From Polytrichum commune (lineage: Eukaryota; Streptophyta; Polytrichopsida; Polytrichales; Polytrichaceae): a DNA stretch of 64,000 nucleotides. The stretch covers positions 16,678,001 through 16,742,000 of the forward strand of contig OX485804.1 of the NCBI GenBank assembly GCA_950295325.1, given 5' to 3'. Below, in pieces: positions 45,445 through 54,842 of the stretch. The stretch's first letter is position 1. Each line of letters opens with the position of its first letter. The notes beneath the pieces are model-generated. The model had not been told where the DNA came from. It worked only from the letters and a program-made list of their open reading frames with translations, and did no database searches. The position numbers were made by a program, and so were the translations under genes.

Positions 45445-48400
45445 TCAACTAGACAGTTGAATCATGAAGCTTTGCTCAAATTCTTGGCGCTTAAGTTCAT
45501 GGTCATCCACCTCTGTGCATTCAAGCAATAATTCACCTTGATTTTGTTTGGAAGTCAAATACAACGGACATTCCATGTTTGTGTTTAGTCTATGAGGATG
45601 CTGTTCTGATGTCGGCTCAAGTGCAAGTTCCTGTGCAAGTAGTCGCATGACTTCATCACACCGGCTATGAATGACCTGCAAGTCAACCCGTCTAAAATGT
45701 TAAAATGCATCATCTACACCAACTACATCAACTATAAGGTGAGGAATTGCTCATTTAGGTTTTTCACTCCACAGATCAATTTGGAGCCAAAACCATCAAT
45801 ATTTGCAAGCCTTGCCCACCTAAAATACCACCAGGACTTGGAACAAATCAAGCGGAGGTTGAATATCCTGAAACTTCTAGAAATTACTCATGAGATAGGT
45901 TGCTTCACAACTCCATGCCCTGATTTAGCACATCTTCACATATGCTAAACCTAGAAGTCTCCTCACGAAGATCATGTGAACAATAGAGTTATCCTTTAAC
46001 TCAATGTAACTTTTCATCAGGAGTTAGTGCCCTATAATTTTTTCCATTCCTTGCTTGGATACAATGTCAATCAATTTTTCCCACTTGTGGTGCATGCTCA
46101 GAGGTAGTATTTATATTCAAATAAAAAGGGCCAAACTCATTTTAGCACCCCTTGGCATGCGGAAATGAGTTGGACCTTCAATGGACTGATATAGAATGTA
46201 CTTTGTTCCAACCTCCACACTACCTCCAACCATGCACCCAAAACTTACTGAACATAGAAGGTGTTGTATGCAAAACAACCAACTTCTGACCAAATGTCAT
46301 GTTGAGTTAGAGGATAACTCTAATAGCCACAACAATTCAGTAACAAAGGTTCACAACAATTTTCATACAGAATGAAAGAGAAAGAAAATAGTTGAATCAG
46401 TACCAGAGCAGCCCTGCCATCAAAAGGAGTGTGTTGCAGATTGATGATAACAAGCTTGCCACCATTCTTGGCCACTTTTACGGGCATGTCACAAGCGGGT
46501 CCTACTTTTAAACTAGATCCCAGAACTATGGCAAGATCGGCCTGATCTGTGTGTTCCCAAGCTAACTCCACATCCTGCATCACAGAAAGCAAGCAAAAGT
46601 AAGGAAAGTCACAAGTGGATGTAGCCTTCTTGAATCTTCAAAACCATAGCTTGTCTTACAATGTGCCACTTCTGATATGCATTCGGGTATGTATTTGAGA
46701 TTAAGGCATTGTATATGAGCTCAAATCTCCCTATAATTCAATCTACATATATGTATGCATATGAATTATGCATATGATAAATAGGATGACTTAATTCAAT
46801 GGGATCAATTCTGACACTTTGACCTTAAGTTTTAAAAAAGTAAGCTTAAAACCCTCCATATGACACCTTGAGCCCCAAAATGGGTATGGCTAGGCAACAT
46901 TGATGGGTAATTTATCTTGTTGAAAAGATCTTGAGGTGATTTAATTACAGCAGACTCTTTATTCCTTCATTTCAATAAGATATGAAATAAATAAAAGGTT
47001 CCAGCATTCAAACAACTAGATAAAATTATTCTTATGGCCAATCAAACTCACTGAGACATTGTCTGAATTGACTGTATATCACAATGTATACAGAGTACCT
47101 CCACCCGAGGACTTATTATGATTTAAACTCTTGAATTATTTAACTCCCTGAATAAGTTTGCAACATCAAAATAACATCGGACAGTATTACCAGTGTTGGT
47201 CTGGTATTTAGGTGATTGCATGGGTATCAATAATCAAAATCAATAATGGTATCAAATATTGATATTTGGTGGGGATGTAAAGGTAAGGGAATCTTTGTAT
47301 ACCGGAGTTATTATTTGGGTCAATACCCTTCTAAATCAAATTGATACTAAAGCGATTTTACCTAGGTATGAAGGTTCTTAGATAGTATATAGACCCCATG
47401 GTATAAAAACAAAAAAACTGTCAATTACCCATACCCTCATAGTATTAAAAATCATGAAATCCTCATTACAGATACCCGAATGTTCAAAAAAAGACAAAAC
47501 CAGTCCACAACACTGGTTATCAAGGCTCTGATCAATTCACCAATAATACCATCATAGCACAAAACTGGGTTTTGTTTTCTTGCACATACCTTGGCTGGTA
47601 AATTTTCACCAAATAGGACCACCGAACTTTCAAGCTCCCCACAACAATTCTCTGCTTCACAAAAGCGACCAGTCTTGTGGTCATGACTTTGCCCTTGCTT
47701 CTTTGTGACCGTCACTACTGCTGCAGACTTTTGTGACTTGGAATTTCCTTGTGACCTAAATGCTACTACATTTGAACTTGCAGTGCTGGGCGCTGTCAAC
47801 CCTTGCCACACTGCAAATTCTCTGTAATACCGTGCTTCACAGAGAGGGCAAATTTCGAGTGAGTAATTTCCGTGGAGTTCACTTTGATTTTCAGCCAGCA
47901 CACCGCTCCGCAGATGCAAATTGTCAATGTTTTGTGTGACAATGTGGCAGACATGCCCCGTCTCTACAAGGCTTTTCAGAGTCTCATGACTAAAAGTCGG
48001 GTTCAACTGCACACAGAGATAATCAAGGGAGAAGAAGTTGTATCAAAAAAAAAATTAAATAAAAATGAATGGAACCTGCAGAAGAGATGACTCTAATGTT
48101 GCCACCAGCGTGAATTATGGTGTTGCTTCATCTTCAAGTGAGTCTCATACTAAGGTAGACAACCCTTATTTGGTTACCTTTCTTACTAAGACACTTATAT
48201 CTAAGTGGTATGTGGTTTGGTGTGGCTCCAAGAACGGGCACCAAAAAGACATGTGTTTAGAAGAGATCGGACTGCATGCTCAAAATATGAACCCCATTCT
48301 AGGCTCAATAGTTCACATAATTATGACCAATCAATGAGCACGAGAATCTTCACTTCGACAGTGAATAACATCTTCATATAAGCTCCAAAATTTGTGAGGA

Positions 48401-50837
48401 AAGTGGCTGCTGCCTCGATTTGAATTTGCTAACCATCTTGTAGATCTTGTAGTAATAGCTAGTTTCATATCCTAAGAGCAGTGGGCTGGCTGAAAAAAGT
48501 AACCATTTAAGATCCATCTACCTTATATGTAATTCCGAAATGGACAACACGAAAATTAGAGGGACCTTGAAGAAAAACTTGCCTCGTTTCAAAAACTATT
48601 ACATCTTGAACAGGCACAAACAAGCCGGCCTGCACCTAATCTACCCCAAGAGCACGCCATTAGGTTTTCACATGGTTGGTTGAAAATATCCGGTTTGCCC
48701 AGATACTCCCCATATAATTGAACCATAATAGTGGTAAGGTGCACCAAAAAATTAACTGCTACGTAAGTCACCCATACAGACGAGCACTACTCCTACCATA
48801 ACCTCCGAGTTCCTCATGTATCTAGGTTAAGGCCTTCGACTTAAGCCTCCCTGCAAAAGCTGCACTTCAATACGAAGATCATCATATGTGGCTCCTGAGG
48901 TTTGATCCACAGAAAAAACTAGAAAAAGGAGTTGACATCATGGAAACTAACCTTAGTAAAGTCTGGTTCTGCAATTGTTCTCCCCTTTGCTTGGAGGGTC
49001 CAGACTCCAGCTGGACCTCGAAAATCAGGTATACCGGCTGCAGTGGAGATGCCTGCTCCTGTGTAAACCTGTAAGCAAGAGTGGACTCAATCAAATTCTC
49101 TCTTAAAACCAAACAGATTTCATGCTAACTTCTGTATCATGCAGTCAATTGATGAATATGCATCGAATTCAGCTGGCAATGTGATCTCTGAGGGATGGAG
49201 GAAGTTGAATTGAAATACATGGGAGTAGCTGTGGGGCACTATAAATGAGCACTATTAGGGTTTGATAAGGTAGACAACCCTTATTCGGTTACTTTTCTTG
49301 TTAGGACACCTATATTTAAGTGGTGTGTGGTTTGGTGTGGCTCCAAGAACAGATACCAAAAAGACACATGTTTAAAAGAGATTGGACTATGTGCTCAAAA
49401 TATGATAACTCAATGGTCAACATTGGGAGGACCTCTTATGACCATTTAATGAGCATGAGAATCTTCACTTTGAAAATGAATAAGATAGTCATATAAGCTC
49501 CGAAAATTATAAGGACAGTGGCTGCCGCCTCAATTTGGATTTGCTAACCATCTCGTACTAATCTTGTGTTTCATATCCTAGGAGAAATGGGATAGTCGGA
49601 CAAAGTAACCATTTAAGACCCATCTAACTTATGTGGTCTATTTGTCATGTTACATGACACTCATCTCAAAATACAAGTGACCAACATTTAAAGTAGAGTC
49701 AGTGTTGGTACATAACCTTCAGGGTTTGATATCTTTTCAGTGCTAACTCAACATTCAGCTAATGGGTCAGTCAACATTGGTTTGACTCATAATTCAACTT
49801 TTTAGGTCTTGCAACTCTACAAGATCGAAACAAAAGTTCAGAATTGCAACCCTGTATTCGGTAATTTGATGTAATTGAATCAATGTGAAATTAGTGTTGG
49901 TGTATGAATTTCAAGGGTTGTAATGCTGATACAGACGTTGTAAGACACCCATGAATCTGATGCTTCAAAAGTCAACCATGGGTACTCTCGCATGACGTTT
50001 CCAGATGGAAAAATAATTCTCAACAAACACATTCCAAGGGCCACACCATGTCTCTCCCAAAGTCTTCATTTAAGACGCACAAAAGACTTCATTCACCATA
50101 TGACTTACACCCAACGTTGCAGATCGAGCAAAAACTTCACAAAACCATTCATTAACCTATTAGAGTACATGGGAGTAGCTGTAGAGCACACCCTAAATGC
50201 GCACTATTAGGGATTTTGATGTGGTTTATGTGTATTGTAACATAACACTGGTCCAGAAAATCGAGCATAGTGTTTCCAGCTGCAATTTATAGAAGAAATT
50301 CTCAACATCCAAAAACATTTAAAGGAGCACACACGATTTGTCTCTCAAAGACTTCATCATCTTCATTCCCCAACTGAATTGCACCCAACATCATCGCAAA
50401 TTGAGCAAAAACTTCACGAAACCATTCACAATTCTAAAGCTTGTAACAAAGAGTAAATGAGCACTATTAGGGTTTTAGATGGTTATGTGTAATGTTACAT
50501 AACACTGATACAATCAGTTGATCATGGTATTTCCAGCTGGAAAAGAAGAATTCTCAACAATCTCAACATTCAAAGGACCACACCACATCTCCCAAAGTCA
50601 TCGTTGAGTTCGTTCACCGAACTGAATTGCACCCAACATCATCGCATATTGAGCAAAAACCTCACATGACCATTCATAGATCTAAAACTTGTTGGACAGA
50701 TAACTTACCACAGTATAGTTGGAGCTTCGCAAAAAAACAGCCAGTTGCTTCACTTTTGCTAACACCACTCCCTCCTCTTCCTCTTCTTCCTCCTCAGCCA
50801 TATTCCTTCGACTTCTCCGCAAACCATTCTGACTCAT
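45445..50837 (-). CDS. SIRT7-like NAD-dependent protein deacylase
   Basis: Class IV sirtuin that would remove acyl groups from lysines, probably in the nucleus. Exons, high to low: 50837-50709, 49068-48952, 48006-47590, 46574-46404, 45675-45445. All joins are phase 0; 354 aa. The start is Arg-rich (residues 7-11) followed by eight Glu residues. NAD and catalytic motifs are present: TGAGIS (46-51), GIPDFRGP (55-62), [11 protein letters not shown] with Asp110, catalytic His127 in LHGN, GSSLKV (240-245) and INLQ. Zinc cysteines are C135/C138 and C198 with C203 or C204. The gap between the two cysteine pairs is about 60 residues, including a Ser/Lys/Gln-rich insert. Features nearer SIRT7 than SIRT6/SRT1 are [36 protein letters not shown] and the C-terminal [16 protein letters not shown]. 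Introns 1, 2 and 4 carry repeats. Assignment within class IV needs a tree. Confidence 0.88.
45986..46320. mobile_element. M5 foldback element in sirtuin intron 4
   Basis: Best-ended M5 copy: GAGTTATCCTTTAACTCA on the left and TGAGTTAGAGGATAACTC on the right pair with two mismatches. Internal words shared with the 2228-2576 copy include CACTTGTGGTGCATGC, TTTTAGCACCCCTTGGCATG and GGTGTTGTATGCAAAACAAC. About 335 bp. Confidence 0.8.
46690..46750. mobile_element. M6 end fragment, sirtuin intron 3
   Basis: The inverse of this segment reads GATTGAATTATAGGGAGATT then TGAGCTCATATACA, matching the start of the 6543-6795 copy. Only about 60 bases are recognisable. Confidence 0.45.
48151..48525. mobile_element. 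M1 element in sirtuin intron 2
   Basis: A 375-bp copy with the clearest ends: TAAGGTAGACAACCCTTAT on the left, GATCCATCTACCTTA on the right. Used as the reference copy for the family. It contains GTGTGGCTCCAAGAACGGGC and GAGCACGAGAATCTTCACTT. Non-coding. Confidence 0.8.
49266..49632. mobile_element. M1 element in sirtuin intron 1
   Basis: A 367-bp copy, direct orientation relative to 48151-48525 and very similar to it (TAAGGTAGACAACCCTTATT to AAGACCCATCTAACTTA). Two near copies in neighbouring introns of one gene suggest recent activity or a local copying event. Confidence 0.8.
49700..50640. repeat. Diverged tandem repeats in sirtuin intron 1
   Basis: A unit of about 250 bases recurs with drift, marked by GAGCACTATTAGGGTTT-type words (49244, 50202, 50458), CACCCAACATCATCGCA (50390, 50631), ATTGAGCAAAAAC (50401, 50646) and AAATTCTCAACA words. 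It appears to be two to three decayed copies in tandem. Non-coding. Confidence 0.55.
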
Positions 50838-51398
50838 GACACCCTTTCAATTTGCAACTCCCCCCTACTTAATTGACTTTCACACTCTCCGATTGTCAAA
50901 ACGACAGCCCACAACCAGAAAAAACAAAACAAAGCAAAGAACCAAAAAGAACAATGTCGAACAAAATCAAACCAAAAAAATCTGAGGTTAGCCCTAATCT
51001 AGAAAAAAATCTGTGATGCTGGATGACTTGAAGCAGGTTTCAACCCCTTGATGACCAATCTCCACTACTAATCCACAAAACTCTCTTCACTCAGGACTTC
51101 CATTTTGTTACCATCTCATGGCCGAAACCCCTAAAAGATCATATTTTGTGACATATATTTCCTATTTTCACCTAAAAATGAAGGATGGTAAATTATTTGT
51201 TGTGAACAATGTTGGGTTTTGTGATCATCCACAGGTACCTTAAGTTGTGCTAATTTTTATGTCCCTCTGAAAGTCTTCAATTCAAGTCCCACTTGATTTC
51301 AAAAGAGGTGTCTGTAGCCTGCCAATTGAAGTCAAAATATGGAAAGTTGAAAGTCCATGTCCTTTAAAGCAAAGGAGTGAAAATGTGAATTATAAATG
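50838..51398. other. 5' flank of the sirtuin gene
   Basis: Upstream of the ATG at 50837 on the minus strand. Rich in CAAAA-type words around 50915-50960. An AACCCTAA-like word is not exact (TTAGCCCTAATC near 50988). No gene seen. Confidence 0.4.
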
Positions 51399-51920
51399 AG
51401 GGCCACTTCACACTATGGCCGAAGGTTGAGAGGCCATCAATTTCCACCAATCACATTGCAAGAAATCAGGTTTTTTCTCTTGACCCTTTCCACTAAAGGC
51501 CAAAGTCCAAAGGCTATCGTGCTCCAAAATATTTGCATGATAGTATTTTTTGGCTAAGGCGACGGATTCTTGAAGGAAATTTGGGTTAGACAGGAGTGGA
51601 AACTCAAACTATGTTCGACAAGCCATCATTTTTTTTCATTTAAAAAAATAAAAATTGACAATTGACAATTGACAATATTTTGGCCGTTACATTGGAGGGG
51701 TTGTTTTGAGCAGGGAATAAAGTGGGATGCTCCTTCTTCCTCTCTCTCTCTTTTAGACTTTGGGCTTGGCCTTTGGAGGCTTCACACTATCCCCAGCCGA
51801 AGGCTCCGATTCCTACATTTTATTGGCTATTGCCAACTCATTTCTTTGGACTCTCAACAAAGTTTGACCATTCAATCCCACGGCCTCTTGACTTGGACGG
51901 CCATAGTGTGAAGTGGCCCT
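51399..51920. mobile_element. M3 element with perfect terminal inverted repeats
   Basis: The terminal 22-23 bases (core GGGCCACTTCACACTATGGC) at 51399-51421 and 51898-51920 are exact inverses of each other. The element is 522 bp, non-coding, with a TTGACAA triplet repeat at 51653-51676 inside. Other M3 copies are at 28739-29221 and 57972-58468. Confidence 0.85.
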
Positions 51921-52479
51921 TAGTTAGATTGTTATGGGTCAAACTTAGGAGAATCCTTGTGTCCACTATTAAGGTGGGAGCACCTTAAACATTATAGAAG
52001 CTACGGTATTTGGCATACATGTGGTAGCCGTATGAACCCCCCCCAAAAAATTCCCATGTAGATAGAATAAAAAGACCAAGTGTATTGAAATGAAATCAAA
52101 TTTTGAAGTGAAAATTGTGTTGAGACCCAAAATTGTTAGAGGGTGTAACAAACCTCCAACATGTTTTGCCATCAACTTTCACAATAACAATTATCAATCA
52201 GAATGATGAACTGAAAACTCAGTTTTTTTTCCTTGAAGTGTCTAATTACAATCATAGACCAAGTAGGTCTTGGTCTAGACTCAATCACCCAACCATAAGA
52301 GAGAGACTAAAAAATCATCTCTCCTCCCCAAAACTTCCTCTTATGCCAAATGCACTACTTTTACTTTCTATTTTCACATATAATAAAAGTATTCTCTTCA
52401 TAGCTTCATCTCTTAGTTCTACTGTAAATCTTCTATCATTGGTTCTTCTAGAACCTTCTTCCATCTTTCGACTCAATCT
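51921..52479. other. Intergenic, nothing recognised
   Basis: No gene. The sequence from about 52240 changes to a T/C-rich stretch that runs into the minisatellite. Confidence 0.4.
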
Positions 52480-52985
52480 CATTCTTCTAGTTGGAAGTGT
52501 CTAATTCCAATTGGATTCATCCATCCCTTCTTCTAGTTGGAACTATCTAATTCCAACTTGATTCATCCATCCTTTCTTCTAGTTGGAACTGTCTAATTCC
52601 AATTTGGTTCATCCATCTTTTCTTCTAGTTGGAACTGTCTAATTCCAACTAGATTCATCCATCATTTCTTCTAGTTGGAACTGTCTAATTCCAATTTGGT
52701 TCATCCATCGAGTCTCCTAGTTGGAACTGTCTAATTCCAACTAGATTTATTTATTCATTAAGAATTGTCTAATTCCAATGAGTAGCATTCATCTTTCCAA
52801 ATTTGGAGTGGTCTAACTCCAATGCACCTCATCAAGAGTTGTCTAACTCATGTGCACATGTTTTCTATTTGGAAATCCAATGCACTAAATGCGGAGCTGT
52901 CTAACTCCGGTGCACATGTTGTCAAGGAGTTGTCTAGCTCCAATCCAACCATCTTCAACTAGGAGGTGTCTAGCTCTAGCTCCCA
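52480..52985. repeat. 46-bp minisatellite of palindromic modules
   Basis: AGTTGGAA begins at 52489, 52535, 52581, 52627, 52673 and 52719, an exact 46-base period over six units. Each unit carries GGAACTGTCTAATTCC, an inverted pair around TGTCTA. From 52760 the units become irregular, but the module persists as GGAGTGGTCTAACTCC, GGAGCTGTCTAACTCC and GGAGTTGTCTAGCTCC. No coding frame persists. Confidence 0.9.
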
Positions 52986-54003
52986 TCATCCTCTGCTTAC
53001 ACATTGGCACACGTGGTTAGAATATTCAATCATCCATGAATATTTTGAATTACATTATAGGGGGCCTTGATGTTCACATGTTGAACATTCTCAAATCAAC
53101 ATGTACTTATTATGCAAGATTTTGAGGGTGTTGGTTCTAGGTGTTGTCTTGGTTTAAGGTGCTTTGCTTTAGTACTTACATGCTGCCTTGAACACTTTGG
53201 GGATTATTTTGCCAACTCTTTAGACTCCTAACGAATTGGTATGATTTGAAGACTACATTGATTATCCCAATTAGCACGTGTTACTATTCGGAGTTACAAA
53301 ATGTAATGACGTCTTACTCAAAAGTTAATAAGTTGTTCATATATTATAGAACATACATGTCTTTGCTTGGTGAATTATTACATCGTCATTAAATAGTGAT
53401 AGCCCTGCGTAACTCCAAATAATAATGCATAGGGCCCAAAACATGGTAAAGTGAACAAAAATTATACCGTGTCACTGTACATGGGCAAGTAGCCATATTT
53501 CCTAGTCATATGACTCAAAATAATAATAATCATTCATATTAAGGTTATTAATAAGGTGGATCCTGGACATTTCATAATTATTTTTGCAAACTACATGATT
53601 TACATCCATAGAAGTAGAATCAACTTTCATGATTGTTGGGTTTCAAAAAATAAAAGTGAAGTAGACCAATATGATTTCATTCGTCAACATAGGTGACTTC
53701 TTTAAGTGAAAAATATCTACATTGTGACATTTAGACTAACACATGGAGATACATTAGATGATAGTCTTGTGCGCCTCATAACACTATTGAACATGCTCAT
53801 GCTAATATATTAATAAGCGCACTTGAATGCCAAGTGTTATGAGGTGATAATTATGGTGAAGTTGTCTTGACTCATAAATGTAAGCTAAAGTACGCCTCAA
53901 AAATGGGGCAAGTGACACTATTACGCATGGAACACCAAATACCATACACGATTTAGTGAGTCAGTACTTGTGAGTACTGTATATGATATTGCAAGTTGAA
54001 AAT
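52986..54003. other. Intergenic, FSH1 upstream
   Basis: No gene. Words such as CTATTCGGAGTTAC (53285) and its rough inverse GTAACTCCAAATAA (53414) could be ends of a MITE of about 145 bp, but the match is weak. Confidence 0.4.
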
Positions 54004-54820
54004 GAAGGGTTACTAGGATGTTGACTTCGCCCCTCCTTATAGGAGTTCACGTAACCTTTAAATGGCAAGTATTGAAGCTCGGCAATCGAGACCTTTTCAG
54101 TTTCCAAGAGTTGCCTCACAGGTATTCAAGCAGCTCCCATCCGGTTGTGGAGTCCTGTGTTTGTTGTCACTCTTTTTGTATGAAGTTTGTAGTCATCAGC
54201 GTGTCAGTTCCTGCATTTTCAAAGGTGAAGTTGCTGCTAGGTTGAAATGGGTGGTTGCTCCTAAACTTCTGTTCCATCTTGTTGGTGTCCTCCTCTGATT
54301 TCCTTCCTAATCATCGTCACTATTGTCTCAATTGCATTTCGAGCTTGATTGAGGCATCTCAAAAGGTGTCCAGTATCTAATCCCACTTCTCGCATGTACA
54401 AGCCATGTAGTTCAGAGTCTGTAATTTGAGCATACAGATTGCAATTCGAGAACGAAGGGTTACTAGCACATCATCGACTCTCTTTCCTCCTTACAAGTCG
54501 ATATAACCTTTTGGCAGGTTTTGAAGCTCGAAAATCGAGACCTTTTCAGCTTGCAAGAACTGTCTCAGGTATTGCAGCAGGAATCCAGTGGGTTCGCTGA
54601 TACTCTTTTTGCATGAAACTTGTACTCATCACGGTGTCTGATCCTGCATTTTCGAAGTTTAACTTGCTGCTAGGCCAAAATAGGTGGTTCCTCCTTATTT
54701 GTGTACCATCTCGTTTGTGTCCTCCTTTGGTTCCCTTCCCAATCATCATCATCATCACTAATGTGTCAATCGCAATTTCAAATTTTCAGGCTTGATTGGG
54801 GCATCTGAAAAGGGTATCCA
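54004..54820. repeat. Tandem duplication upstream of FSH1
   Basis: 54004-54372 and 54454-54820 are diverged direct copies with an offset of about 449 bases. Shared words in order: GAAGGGTTACTAG, AATCGAGACCTTTTCAG, CTCTTTTTG, TCCTGCATTTTC, TTGCTGCTAGG, GTGTCCTCCT and GCTTGATTG with GGCATCT. The right copy ends only about 23 bases before the FSH1 start codon, so it probably contains its promoter and 5' leader. Confidence 0.85.
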
Positions 54821-54842
54821 GGAGAGATATAAGTTATTTACA

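Noticed and set aside
45445-50837. First reading as plant SRT1 (SIRT6 type)
   Set aside because: The C-terminal and zinc-region words fit SIRT7 better than SRT1; kept as SIRT7-like pending a tree.
52480-52985. CRISPR-like array
   Set aside because: The 46-base units are repeats throughout with no unique spacers, and the context is a plant genome.
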